A DNA stretch of 64,000 bases from Fasciolopsis buskii (lineage: Eukaryota; Platyhelminthes; Trematoda; Plagiorchiida; Fasciolidae): positions 156,280-220,279 of the forward strand of contig LUCM01004162.1 of the NCBI GenBank assembly GCA_008360955.1. The letters are read 5' to 3'. Of the stretch, positions 48,767 through 61,200 are shown in pieces (positions within the stretch are counted from its first letter, which is position 1; every line of letters starts with the position of its first letter). Under the pieces are notes generated by a model. That model had not been told where the DNA came from, did not search any database, and saw only the letters and a list, made by a program, of their open reading frames with translations. Position numbers and translations under genes: made by a program.

Positions 48767-49900
48767 GTGGCTGGACTCCCTAACGGCACCCTTCCATCAA
48801 ACCCAATGAGTCACCCACCAACAGATAATTCCATACTTCATCTATCGTCGCGAAGGATAATAAGGACTGCACTGCCCATTGCATCGAGCGGGGTGGGTGG
48901 TGATAAGTATGCTACTGCTCAGAGTTCTCTCTCTTTTATTCAACCTGTCTCTTCTGTCTCCAACCCAATCTGCTTGCCCCTTCTGCCTACCCATGGTATC
49001 TCCATTGATAACACGCCCGATACTCGCAACGGTTCCTTGTCAAGTAGTGTAGTAGGTGGTTTTCAGTCTGTTAGCTCACATGTTCTCAAGCCTCGTCAGC
49101 CTCTGCATCTGGATTCCTTCAATGTGCGCACTTTAATGCAGGCTGGCTAACAGGTGTGTTTGGCTCTGACAGTAGACTCACGTTCGACTGATGTCTGCTG
49201 CGTGAGTGAAACACGAATTCAGGATTCAAGTAGAGTAGAGTAATTCAGCGAACTGCGCCAAACGTCTCGTCAAGATATTTTCTTCGCATTTTAGGAGACG
49301 AAGCAGCTCAAGCTGTGGGTCAACGTGGTGTAGGACTAGTCTTGAGTGAGAAGGCTGAAGCAGCCCTTCTAGATTGGATCCCGATTAACAGTGGCTTGTG
49401 CGCCGTGAGACTGGAGGGATCAGTCGGCGTCCGGAGGGATAGTAGTGTTAAGCGCAGTTAGTTTGTCATCATGGTGTGCGCTTCAACGTACTGCAGCACT
49501 GACATGTAAAAGACAAGTTTTGTGATGACCTCGTCACTCTTGTTCGGCAAGCAAAATTTCTGAAAATTTAGTAGTAGCAGGTGATTTTAATGCACAAGTT
49601 GGAAATATTAGTCAGTCAGAACTTGTTTAGGTAGGCATAGTGCCTTGTCTGTTCATTGAACACCTAATGGGGAAAAGCTTCTGAAATTTTGTGGGGACTA
49701 TCGTTTATTCCGACAAAGTTCGCGTCCCACTGCGACGTAGCGGTCTTATTCGACAGGTAGTCTGAATCAGATTGGCCGCATCACAGGCGCGGCACAGTCC
49801 TATCCATAACTGTATTCCCTACTGTCCAGACGTAGAATCGGACCATGCATTTAGTGCATCTGAATAGCCATGGGTGTAGGTCGCAAGTCCGGTTGACTGT
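48767..49900 (+). pseudogene. RTE-clade retrotransposon: N-terminal leader and endonuclease
   Basis: A 127-codon stretch (48767-49150) has a Ser/Pro-rich leader and then LDSFNVRTLMQAG, the conserved 'xxNVRTLxQxGq' start of platyhelminth RTE endonucleases. A TAA at 49148 interrupts it. The same frame continues with QVCLALTVDSRSTDVCCVSE then TRIQD, where the Glu belongs to the catalytic 'SETR' motif. Later frames give VVAGDFNAQVGNISQSEL (49572-49620), the 'GDxNAqvG' motif, and ESDHAFSAS (49831-49857), the terminal SDH motif. The enzyme would nick target DNA. Stops and frameshifts between motifs show it is dead. Confidence 0.8.
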
Positions 49901-51846
49901 AGAAGTCTGTTTGGTTCAGATGTTCCTGCCAGTTATTAACAGCAACTATGGAAGAAATGAAAAACCACTACAAGCAGAATTATTGATGAGCAATAGGATC
50001 AAATGAAACAGTCGAGGAATGTGACATCGGTTTTCTCTTGTGGTCCAATACTAGAGCTCATCGCTGCCCTAATGGGGCAAAATCACCAGACCTCAAGTGT
50101 AAGATAGCGAAAAAGATCTGACGAAGTCTGCAAAATCAATTAACTACAAGATATAGGAGGAAACTTAAAAAAGTATGGGTCAACAAAGACAAAAAAATAG
50201 AATTAGCAGCTACTCCAGATAACAGTCGAAGACTGTTTAAGGTTATACGCAACTAAGGCAGCGGAAAACTTGCGCTAATGAAGTCAAGTGCGGTAGAAAT
50301 AGAAGGCCCATTCACGGTAGACAGTCAAGAATTGACTATTGAGTTACGCATTTCAAGGAGCAGTTTAGGTGGCCGCACGCTAACGTAGTTAGTCCGATGG
50401 CCACAAATACAAATGCGCGGGAAATACCTCTTGACCCCCAAGCGGAAGTGAGAGTGCAGTATGACATTCGACTAACCTGCTCCCGTTCTTTTCAAAATGA
50501 GCCGAGAAGCCCCGATGAAATGACGTACTTACTTGCTTCGTAGTCCGTTATCGCGATTGTACCCATCTTCAAGAAGCACGCATGGAGTGATTGTAACAAT
50601 CATCGCATCATTCGTTTAATTTCAATAGTTACTAAGGTTTTAGCTACCATGATGCAAAGCTGTTTGACACTGATCCGCGAGAGCAATATCCGTGAACAGC
50701 AGGCCGGATTTCGTCCAGGTCGAGGTTGCATCCACCAGATATTCACTCTCCGGCAGTTACTGGAAACGCGCCACACACACACACACCGCTGTCCTGTGTT
50801 CGCAATTTTCTCGACTTGAAAGACGCATTCAACTCAGTGGATCGGAAAGCACTATGCAGTGATCTCCACCAGAAGGGTATGCCAGCGAAGTTCATCAACC
50901 TGTTGCGAGCATTATACTCGCATACCTATGGTCGCGTGAGGATATACGGTCGACTGTCAAGATCATTCGAAACGAAGAGCAGCGTTCAACAAGGGTACCC
51001 CATCTCTCCGTTCCTATGGTGAGGGAGAAGACGCTTTAAGAAATCTCCAGGATGCAGAAGTGGAACTGAAAAAGGAAGGGCAGCTATCACCTAGATTACG
51101 CAGATGAAGTCTTGTCCCCTTTCGAATTCGCGAACCATGCACAACGTGCACTAGATAGACTGTCGAGATCGGTTGTCCAGCTGTGCATGTGCTTTGCACC
51201 TTCAAAGTTCAAAGTGCTGTTGCAGGACTGGAGGACAGTAGTCCCGAACTTGATAGTAGGTAGGCAGAAATTAACTATTGAAGACGGTTTCACTGACGTT
51301 TGCAGCTGTGTGTCAAACGATAGTAACTCGACAATGGAGGTAAACACGCGTATATCGAAGGCCGGAGCAGCTTATGCTGGACTGTGGTACTTGTGGCGTC
51401 GGCCTGACATTTCACTGAATTTGAAAGGTCGTGTGTACTGTGCCGCATTTTACTCAGTTCTGTTGTACGTTTGCGGGACATGGATCATGAGTGTGGGAGA
51501 TGTTCGTCGGTTAGAGGTTTTCGACCACTGATATCTGTGTGGTATGGCTAGGATTGGATGGAGTGACCGGGTGAGTAATTTGGAGGTCAGGAATCTAATA
51601 CTAGGTGGTAATTCTGAGAATGCCTTGTTTCAGCCTATGAAACGTAGTAGACTGCGTTGGTTGGGTCACGTGTTTTGTATATCGAACACTCGTCTACCAT
51701 ATCGCGCCCCAATTTGTGTTCTTCCCAAGGAATGTAAGAAGGTGTGTGGAGGTCAACGGATGACGTGGCAATGTGGGATGAGAAAATGTACACCGAACCT
51801 AGTTAAAGTATGTATGTTAGTAGTAGGAGATAGAAAGTTTCCGTGA
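49900..51846 (+). pseudogene. RTE-clade retrotransposon: reverse transcriptase and C-terminal domain
   Basis: This is the best-preserved element here and follows its endonuclease. REQQAGFRPGRGCIHQIFTL at about 50690-50750 is a well-conserved RT block. A (CA)7 tract and a shift come next, then LDLKDAFNSVDRKAL (from 50814) and VQQGYPISPFL (to 51017), the 'vxQGCPxSPfLF' motif. The catalytic box at 51097-51108 reads YADE rather than YADD. A 139-codon stretch (51112-51531) holds the thumb and the region ending VGDVRRLEVFDH. After one stop, 51544-51846 continues with RIGWSDRVSNLEVR, RSRLRWLGHV and GGQRMTW, the classic RTE tail. It ends without the final GWGPRD block, where a SINE begins. Confidence 0.85.
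50772..50786 (+). repeat. (CA)7 tract inside the RTE reverse transcriptase
   Basis: The repeat lies between the 'DQIFxLRQ' and 'FLDxxxAFDSVDR' blocks, where related proteins have a short variable segment. A frame change follows within 50 bases. Confidence 0.7.
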
Positions 51847-51899
51847 AGTAATTCACCATGTGATATCATCGCTCAACTCACCATTAAGAAACCATGGAA

Positions 51900-51944
51900 G
51901 CACTATACAGCTGTTTCATCCTTGTTAGGAATCATCAGCAGTGC
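51900..51944 (-). ncRNA. Hammerhead ribozyme, SINE copy 2
   Basis: The CTGATGA and GAAA core elements, helix II and its TAACAA loop, and helix III are identical to copy 1. The single change in the motif turns CAGTGC into TAGTGC in the 3' strand of helix I, replacing the first C-G pair next to the cleavage site by a U-G wobble. The predicted cleavage triplet stays GTA. Core conservation against a background of about 8 percent divergence between the copies suggests recent spread or selection, but only two copies are available here. Confidence 0.8.
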
Positions 51945-51955
51945 ATATCCACCGC

Positions 51956-52025
51956 ACCCGAACTGGTACGCGAACCCGAGGCGAACGATTTTGAGTCGAA
52001 TGCTTTAGCCATTACGCTACCGGGC
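51956..52025 (-). other. tRNA-like head of SINE copy 2
   Basis: The A box TAGCGTAATGG is identical to copy 1, but the B-box region is more degraded (GGGTTCGCGTACC on the minus strand). The acceptor-like ends GCCCG and CGGGT still pair, with one wobble. It is not expected to make a functional tRNA. Confidence 0.75.
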
Positions 52026-52029
52026 TGAA

Positions 52030-54585
52030 TCTCATCGGCTTTTTGTAAATATCAGTGAACCGTGAACAGTGGCGGTCATGTCATTTTCTTCTAACCTGAA
52101 TGATTAAAAAATTACGTTTGCACGGTTAGACTGTGTTCCGTGTGTTGGCAACTGCAGAATTTTTATCTTTTCCCTCTTGTGTAGGTCCACTACTTGTTTA
52201 CTCCTTTTATAGAACCAAGCAGCCGTGGGGAAAAGGCAGCAATCAGTGCGACTTGCCTTCGTGTTTAGCGCTGAGCCATGAGGATAATGGCAATGAGTGA
52301 TAGACCATGCAGCAGCGCAGGAACTTAGAATAGATTTCAAACATCAAGGTTGATTTTTCAAAGCAAATGTAAATAGTTCATTTTTGCACTGTTTTGATTT
52401 ACAAAAAGTTAGGCAGCGACTAATGTTTTTTCGACTTACAGAAAATAATTCCAGTATACATAAATCAAACGTTGGTTTATTAGTTGCTTCGGTTAGCGAT
52501 CTAAAGATATATCTTCAGATTCAGTCATGCATAACTTGACTGTGAATTAAAATTATTAATATACCCTTGCCACTTGAAAGGCGGATTGTCATTGTGTTCA
52601 GGCACTTCAGTTACTTAGCTGACGAATTTCAAGCTGTCCTTTCTGGCACGCTTATGAATATCGAACAATCAACTGATCAAACGATATTCCATCGGGTTTA
52701 TTAGAAGCAATTTCCTCATGAATCTCTGCTCATACAGAATTACCGGTTTGTATTATTAGTTGTCTCATTTCAACGGTGAATAAATAATACGATAACTTAG
52801 AATGCGAAATGCAGATCTTGACTTGCGCAGGATATTTGAAATACCAATGCGTAGCACTAAGTGTAACTTGTTTTGCACAAGCTAGGAACAATGAGTAGTT
52901 GTTTTGTGCTTACACATACATGGGAGGACAGATTGGAACTATCAGAACTGTGACCCACCCTCTAATCTCGTACCATGTAAGTATTATTTAGTATGTGTCA
53001 GCTAACCTAGACGAGTGACAGGAATCCAGCTGACATGCCAAAGAATTAATAAGATCAATTGTGTGTTAGAGCACACTGTATTTTATTTAGGAACACCGTT
53101 CTATATTTAATGATACCGCTGACGTGTTGCCTGATAACCAGTTTAATATTGTTTCCCGAATTGGCTACTTCTTCCAGTCAGTGTTTATAGCGAGATGTAA
53201 TCTAAAACACTCACCGGTAATCTATACCGCGCGATGTCACGTGGACTGCAAACGGATTAAAGACATTTCCAGGCCTAGAATGGTAATGAATAATAAAATT
53301 ATTTGGAACAATTTTTAACACAAAAATTAGAAACCCTAGCTTGAAATGTCTCTGAGTCCATAAACTGTCAGAAGAACACGTTTGACAGAGTGGGCATTTT
53401 AATTCTGCTAGTCCTACCAAATTCCACTAATGCAGCTTGAGGATTTGGCTATGAGGTGGATTGCATCAACAAGCGAGAGGACTGCAGCACTTAGACCACG
53501 ACGACTGGACAAAGCAACTGCTTCATGTATAACAGAGAACTAAACTGTGTTGTCGTCTATAAAAATTTCAACATATACGAGAATCAACAGGCATTTTTAA
53601 AGTGGTCTCAGGCTTTTAATGGTTGCCGACAGAAATCTGGCATTTCAAGTTTTTCCGTTTCTTTTTTATTGTCTTCAACAACTTGGAAGCAGCTCCCCGG
53701 TGTAATCTGTAAGACACCAGTTCATATCATGACAGTTTGTTCTATCGGTTTCTGACCCTTTCCTTGATGACACCTTACAAAAGGATGTCTTAGTCTTTAT
53801 TCTCACGTTGCCTCCAACTCAACTTTACCATCCAACCTTTCATTACATGGCACTATAATTTTGGCCAAATGACCACCAGCACCCCGTCACTTTGTCCTCC
53901 ATACTCTCCCCGTTCCTTAGGTGTAATCAATCACAATCCAATATAGTTCAAAACCCACCATTTACTGGGTTCATGGACATATTTATTTTTCTCTGCTCAA
54001 ACGCCACAACTGGCTAGCAGGATCTTCATCTGAGAAGTTTTTAACTCACATAGATATCAGTTCTGGTTGTTGCTGATCAATTTTCTATTGTTAAGTCTCA
54101 ATCGACGAAAGCGACATTTCTCGTACAAGTTGTGAATCTAGTTTTCGAATAGTGTTGTCCAGAAATCAGTTTCCACAAAGAATCAGAATATTTATGTGTT
54201 TTCTCAAACTCATTCACGGTGAACAGAAACGTACTGGACTGTGTATTAATATCACTGAGGCAAACTAGTCTATCCAGTCTGTCAGAGCTGAAAAAGGGGG
54301 TCCGAATTACATATGCGAACCAGTTTTTTGGAACATTCGATCTCAGGTAGAAGAAACCTACATCAGGAAACATTAATTATTTGGCGGTTGAGTTTATTCT
54401 TCCCTCGACCGACAAACTGAATAACTGTTCTGCATTGTACAATGTTTACACTTCCTTGAAGTTATGACTACTGCTGGCTAAGATAACGTTAGCTCCAAAC
54501 TTCCTAAATACGGTACGGTGCCGCTGTCTCCGGCTTTTACATACAACCGGTGTTTGCTTGGAACTAAGCGTCACTCTGGATTGCA
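52030..54585. other. No recognisable gene
   Basis: AT-rich sequence with short open stretches only, none with a motif. Nothing else seen. Confidence 0.4.
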
Positions 54586-54589
54586 GGCG

Positions 54590-55560
54590 CCAGGTGATGA
54601 TGAAACCTGTCCCCAAAAAGCTTACCTCACCAGCCGCAATCAGTGGTTCAAATCAAGCGCTGTCACTTTTATTGTCGTAGAATTAATGAAACAGTCAATT
54701 GCTAAACACCTTCAAGTATCCCTTACTGTTTCCGACAGCCTTCTTTCAGTTTGTCTGCGAGGAAGATAGCTTTACAGTAGATGCAGTTTCTATCTTTGTT
54801 TTAATTCACACAATGAAGAAACTAAAAAACGTGCAATGCTCTTTACCTTATTCTTATTTGCGTCAGGGATCGTTATTTGTCTCCTCTCGGCAGCGTATAG
54901 TAATAACGGAAAACCAATGGACCGAGCATGTTAGAATGAATAACCGATGGCCTTTAACCAAGCAAAATGTTGCCCCCTCCAGCTTTAAGGCATTTCTATC
55001 CAAGCTGGAGAGGAACGTCAGACTCGTTCTGGCCAGTAAGTGACTGGAATCATGTTCAATAATTTGTCCCCCTATTCCTATTCATTAATCGCTTGTTGTT
55101 TTCCTGTGTGCGTTAGAGGCTGAGGTATTGTAGTCCCTCGTTTGTCCGGTACTAGACTAACTTGCCCACATGCAAACCTCACTAATCTATCAGCTCCTCA
55201 TGCCGTTTTTGTCTCGTGTCTCGCTTATCCACTTACAGAATTTTGCTGGTGTCCCATCTCTCCCCGAATTCTGAGGGGCAAACTGAAAGTCCAACTTAAA
55301 ATCTCAGATTCATTGGATACTTAGCCAGAAAAAATTTACGTGGTCTTACTTTTGATGCAAATTTTTAGTGGTTGCGTTTTTACTTATTGGATGGATACTT
55401 GCGTGCAATTTGCTAATGCTCAAATAAAAAGCGGTGCCATAATGTTGTTGGTAACCCATTTAAGGGATACATGGGGAAAAACAAAATCAAACCCTGCAAT
55501 TAGAAATGAATGCTGTCACTCGAAATTGGGGATTTTTCATTGTCTCATCATCCTTTTAGT
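54590..55560 (+). pseudogene. CR1/jockey-like reverse transcriptase remnant
   Basis: From about 54640 the frame reads SSAVTFIVVELMKQSIAKHL and then QVSLTVSD, matching 'YRPIaLTsVVvKLMEqxIakHLxxfLtxxd' near the RT start. The next frame (54699-55043) includes FVSSRQRIVITENQWTEHVR, matching 'YLsxRxQxVxIngqwSexxxV'. The 'PQGSVLGP' and FADD blocks are not readable between 55050 and 55320. At 55331-55366 KNLRGLTFDANF matches 'VKDLGvtFDsnFs', the post-palm strand, followed by a stop. The order and spacing fit a single CR1/jockey-type copy with several indels. It may belong to a different subfamily from the one at 1100-4150. Confidence 0.6.
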
Positions 55561-55569
55561 GAAATCGAT

Positions 55570-57240
55570 TTGCCCATTTTACGGTCGGTATGTCATAGTA
55601 TTCAATCTTTGTACCAAATTCATTCAGATATCACAGGACGAACTTCCTAATGTCAACGGCCAAACAGTTGACCAAGTGTGCAAAGCGCTGGGATTTAGGA
55701 TTTAACCCGTTCCCAGTGTCGGATGAGTCCGTGGACATGGCCCTGTTAACTGGTCAGATGAGTCGTCCTAAGCTTGGATGGATGAAACGCGTTGACCTGG
55801 GGATACGGATCTTGCTGTCCGAACAAGTACCTAACGACTGATGATGTCCATGTACACGATGCGTCTTTGTTAGTAGTCTCATCTCCAAACATGCAGTGTG
55901 GTATGGAGGCAATGAATTCGGCAGAAACTGTCACTTCGTAACCGAAGGCAATTTTGGATAGAATCGAAAGTACAGCACGTTTCGGGATGTTGTTATAAAT
56001 ACGAATCGACTTGCCCAGAAACGTATGCAATGAGCTAACGGTTCAGTTACTTTGGGTATGCATTTTCAAAGCAAGTGTACAATCGGTTCGGAAACAATTC
56101 TGCACAAAACTGGCTTAAGGTTCAAACCGATTTTATCTAATTCATTCAGGGAGTGGACGTAGGAAAAATTTTGACCGTGACCAAAGACCGCATGCACAAC
56201 TTGTGTGATTACGGTCAACTGCGGTCTACTTATTGATGCAGTTTAATTTTGTGCATAATCGATTGTTGTCCTGAATCAACCTTCACGGGGTTGCAAACAA
56301 GAAATAGTTCATTTCGGTCCATCCTGTAAATGTCCTTATTTTTGTGCTCACGAGATTTATGAAAAGGCATGAGTACATCTAATGAATGTGCTTAATTTTA
56401 GTGATTAGCATGAAAACGTTTTGAATTTTGGTGACCACATCTGATGCAATAAACCAGTCGGGGTAACCGTTTAAAGAATGAAATGTTTCCAGCGAACTCG
56501 AAGTCATTATCCAGCACTTTCTCAAAACAAACCTTCTCCACTATTAGAGTCAAAAATATAGGCCAACTGTAGTTTGCGATGGACAAAAGAAATACTGGTG
56601 CCTGATTAGGATTCTCGTAGACATTTTGCAATATCCTACCATCATCTGAATACTTCATTTTAGTCACGGTTATGTTTTCCAGGCTTCAAAATGGACGCTG
56701 CTTCTCAAGGCATTTTGAACTCCTCACAAGTTAACATGCTGCTGAGCCAATCTTTGTTCCTCTCAAGAGAAAATGTTTAAGTTTCTGGTTGAGAATGAAC
56801 ATGCACGCCTGGCTCCCTCTAGCAGGTTGTGTAATATCTGATCGTCATTCTTGAGGAGTTGGTTCTACTTTGGCTGGAAGTCAACTGCTGGCGGTCTACA
56901 AAGTATAGGATATTATGCTCACAGAACAACCAGATTCGATGGGCATATGAATTGATTGATTGGTAACCATATTGCAGCAGGCTGCAAAACCATTGGACCG
57001 TCCTCCTGTCTGGTAAATTAAACCGTGTAAAAGCTCGAAATAAGACTGTCTATTTGGGCGTGAATAACCGGGTAGTGTTGTACCTATAGAGGTGCAATGG
57101 ACAAGGGTGGACAGCTAGCGATATATAATTGGGCTATATGATAAACGTCAAACGGATTGGCTTTCTTTTATCTATTCCATGGTCATTCGGCATCTCTCTG
57201 TTTAGAATGGTACACATTTTCCACACGGACGTGTAGTGTG
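55570..57240. other. No recognisable gene
   Basis: Open stretches at 55650-55841 (+) and 55746-56030 (minus) have no recognised motif. The 3' end of the CR1/jockey-like copy may extend a little into this region. Confidence 0.35.
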
Positions 57241-57245
57241 CGCGC

Positions 57246-57268
57246 GTGTGTGTGTGTGTGTGTGTGTG
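57246..57268 (+). repeat. (GT)11 microsatellite
   Basis: An uninterrupted GT tract is preceded by a short GC-alternating stretch (GCGCGC). Confidence 0.9.
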
Positions 57269-57820
57269 CAACAAATACTAATGAGATACATGCAGTAATT
57301 AGGCTGATAGTTCATTTCGTCTTCATTTTTGAATCATGCGCGTCAACGAGCTTCTCTAAATTTAATTTTCACCGTATCATAGCTTGGGGTGTCGCTCGCC
57401 GAACGAGAAACATAGTCTATTTATTGCTAACAATACTAAAAACTGTTTTCCAGCATTTCCCATATAATTTGTAAATGATTGGAAAATAATTTATCAAATC
57501 CAGTTAATTCTGACCACAGGATTATTAGTGAAATAGTGATAGATAAAGCAAACGAGGATGACAAATAATTTAGTTCGACCAATAATCACACGAATGGAAG
57601 TTGATCGATGGGAAAAACAGGGTTAGTATTTCGATGATAACAGGTGTTAAACTCAAATGGTTAATCGTGGGGCACGCTTTTGCTTTCCAATATTTTCTGA
57701 TTGGTAAACTGTCATTTGAACTTGGCAACAATTCGGCTGGAATATAATGGTTGAGCCAAACACAGGATTTCACGAATCAACAATCCTTGAGGTTTCATCA
57801 ACTGCGGAAAAGAGGAATAC

Positions 57821-58150
57821 ATGTTCTTGGAATTGTCGATACTGTTGCTTATTGTGTTGCTCCTTGTTATGCATTCGTATCAGTTAAGGTTTTACGGGTG
57901 TCTTCTATCCGGTCCACACAATTTTCTCCTTCAAAATAAGTCAGTAAGGAAACGAGAAGTGTATGATCGAAATTGTTCTCGGAGCAGCTGGCATACCTCA
58001 AGTGAATCGATTGAGAATGACACCGTTGGCTGTAGTGAAACACCGGAACAGTTATCAATTAAAAATATGATGCTTAATATCACAAAGTTGTACAGCACCA
58101 CTGTTACAATTATCAGGGTACTCAAAGATGACATTGTGGAACAATTTCAA
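57821..58150 (+). other. Weak candidate first coding exon of a secreted or membrane protein
   Basis: An ATG at 57821 opens a 134-codon frame. The first 16 residues are strongly hydrophobic (LELSILLLIVLLLVM), like a signal peptide or anchor. Four N-glycosylation sequons follow (NKS, NCS, NDT, NIT) in roughly 45 residues. A near-consensus splice donor, CAA followed by GTAAGA, lies at 58150/58151, exactly after 110 codons (phase 0). I do not recognise the protein, and a frame of this length is expected a few times by chance in this window. The combination of features is what makes it worth listing; there is no homology support. Confidence 0.2.
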
Positions 58151-58229
58151 GTAAGAGAAAGAAAAAGGGCATCACATTTGATAACTGGAGAATGTCGATT
58201 TGTGTATGATAGTCAGCTTTGGTAGTTTA

Positions 58230-61200
58230 GTGAACCGGTAATAAACAAGAAATGGGTTATTCTATCTGGCTTGGAGTAAATTAACTCGGAAAGAACTGTC
58301 CAGGACGCAAGGTTATCCGAAATAACCGTCAGCTGTTTGTCATCATCCATGAGAATTTCCAGTTATCAAGTCTACAACGATCTCAGACATTCGATCACGA
58401 ATAACCCGTTCTCAATGTCAAGCATACCGATCGAGATAGACAGAATCGAATCGGACACCACGGGCATCAATTTGTAGTGTTTGTGCTAACAGAAAACGGG
58501 ACCGAATGGAAGCAAAGTTGAGTTGTTCTCAAAGTCATCGCGATACTCATTGTTAGGTGAGTGTTATATCTGTAACATTCACTGCACAACTAAATGACTA
58601 GTTGAACACCCAGGCAAACCGGAGCAGGACTAACAAAAATTCTGTGAGCATGAACCTGTGACATTTGAAGAAGATTGGCACGATCAGGGTGGAATAATGA
58701 TATGTTGCGATTGCATGGATTGCACGATAATTATTCAAATCATTCCACTCTGAAAAGTATATCAAATAAGTATGCGGAATAGTCTCTCAGAATGACGGCA
58801 GAATTTTACCGTGTTCGGATTAGATAAGAAATCACTATATGGTAGTTACTTGAAATTTCAGATATACAATGACCCCAGCATGCCTTCGGTGACGGAATTT
58901 TCGTAAAAAAGCACTTTTGGGAATCCATCTGAAAAAGTGGGTTATTTGAAATTTTTGAATAGTAGTAATGTTGCTCTTGATTATTTTAAAATGAACCCCT
59001 TTATCTTTTGAACTGAACAACCTTTGGAATTTAGCGCTAAAGAATCACAATCAGTCTGCAGGAGAAGTTTGTTACGGGAATTAATTTTCCTTTTATGAGA
59101 AGCTCTTCAGTACTGTTGTACAGATTGGATTGAAGGGTTTTAACCGCAGATGAGATTCGGTGTGAGCTCGCATGCCATCGTTACTCGGGAAGGCTTTGTT
59201 AACTGAGTAGAAAAACGTTCAAATAAAGTTTTCTCATATGTTATGGACCCAACAAGCTTTCGTTTATGACCACAAATAGCTTGCATTTTCTTAGAATCTC
59301 AACTTCTGTTAGCAGCCATCGATTTGATTTTCCTTATTTTTACTACGTGTTAGTACTGCAATGTGTAAGCAAGGGATCAATGTAGGTCCGACCATTAACT
59401 TGGATTCCGGCTACCTCAGATTGCCGATCATAGTAAGTCTCGTTTATAGGCAGGTTAGTATATCTCTTCCCTAGCTGAATAGCCAGTTATTTGCACAAAC
59501 CATTTCCGTTTATTTCATCAAAAATGTTGAAGTATTTGTTCTATAGGCGCTCAAAAGGAATTTACTTCCATCCGCATACTTCTTCCTTGGTTTTGGTAAT
59601 GATTGTTTCTTCATCAGGTGAGTCAACGCTGCCACTCAGACATGCACACAACAATAGTAGCACCAGCAGATGAAAATTTCTGGAGCACGGAATAAAATAT
59701 CTTTGGAACTTTCTTCCAGAACTTGCAGATCACCACTGTCAAACTTGTTCTCTTTTTTCATTCTTCCCCATTATCGTCACTATCATCATCACGGTTGTTA
59801 TCTTTATCACCTACTGTGGAGGGTGAATTTTTAACTAGCTTTGCTATTCTACAAATTTTACGATAATCATTTAGACATTTAGTTATCGGACTCACTGGGA
59901 AGCATGATCTAACGGGTCCTCAGTATCCATCTTGTCCTGACAAAGTTTTACTTATTTACATAAATACTTGGCTATGATGACCTCAATGATAGTGCTTGAC
60001 AAAATGGTCAGCATTTTGGTTAGTCTGTGTGGTTTGTCATTGAGCTAACAAAACTGCCTGTGTCCTTATCACCTACAGTAAGAACTACTTACTGGGTATC
60101 ATGGGTGAACCAATGAATACCTTTAAGACATCAACAGATAATTAAACTTGATGTTCATTCTGACGTATTTTGGCCGACGCAAACAACCAACGGTATTCAG
60201 TGTTGCGCCACTGGAAATTTCACCTGGATGAAGTGCACTGGCCACTATGCAGCAGAAACTGCTACGGTTAGACATGCTCCTATATAGCTCAATTTTTGAA
60301 CTCATGATTTCCATAATTTTATTCCTCTTTAAGTCTTTTTTTCTTTTTCGTCCTGAGTCATCAAACTCCATTTGTAATGTTTCCATTATCAGATTCATTT
60401 ACTCCTCAGTTTGTCTCAACGCAATAAATTCCCATCGGCTCTCATGTTTTATTTCGCCCAAGCCTTCTTGAGAGGGCTTTGAATTCGGATGTTTAGCAAA
60501 CCGTTCGACTCAGTCCTCCGCTTGTCTTCTTGTTGGAACACTGTTGCGGGATGTACTTTCATATTGCCTTATTATTGATTTCACTGATAGCACGGCTTAT
60601 TCCCCCATCCTTTGTTGGCACCGTGCGGGTCAGTTTTGTTCTCCAAATAATTCAACTAGCTCAAATTGGGAATTACAAACCAAACATACTTGTTAATAGT
60701 CGATCATTTCACGAATGAGTTTTTTCGGGCTGAATTGTGGCGCTCGTTCTGAAGACTGTAACCGAGCACCGTCTGTTCTTGGTGTGTAATAATATAACTG
60801 CTGCAAAATTCGAATGCATTAACTAATTTACTTTATCTTTTAACTTTCTTGATTCAACATGACGGGTAAACTTAGGGATCAAACTTGATGACTAATGCCT
60901 CATTAGTAAACTCCATGCCACAACAGTAACGAATTAGATCTTCTCAGTCTAAATCTATAAACTGTGTAATGGGAGTTGGAAGTGACACCGAGGGTATTGT
61001 TCTCTGAGAATGAATGCATCAGTTCAAGAAAAAATTTTATCAATCCCAGCTATTATCTGTCTTGCACTGAGTGATTTCCACCGTCAGGGAACACAGATTG
61101 TAGAACCGCTTTGATTTTAGGGATTTAGATTCACCTCAAACTATTATCACCGTCCTGGTGATTATGCCGTTTTCTCCTTTAACTCACCAAGCGGACGTTC

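Larger units (their letters stand above)
51837..52026 (-). mobile_element. tRNA-headed SINE with hammerhead ribozyme, copy 2
   Basis: This is the second copy of the repeat at 19852-20042, in the same orientation. Both share the tRNA-like head, the ribozyme and the tail ending in a GTTT-like junction. Its 3' tail abuts the truncated 3' end of the + strand RTE, so the two are tail to tail with no gap. Differences from copy 1 cluster in the tRNA-like head (about seven) and the extreme tail, while the ribozyme core is identical. The SINE may have inserted into the RTE, or the RTE may have inserted beside it. Confidence 0.85.

Noticed and set aside
59600..59640. Minus-strand hammerhead-like CTGATGAAGAAAC
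   Set aside because: There is no room for helix II between CTGATGA and GAAA, and helix I does not pair.
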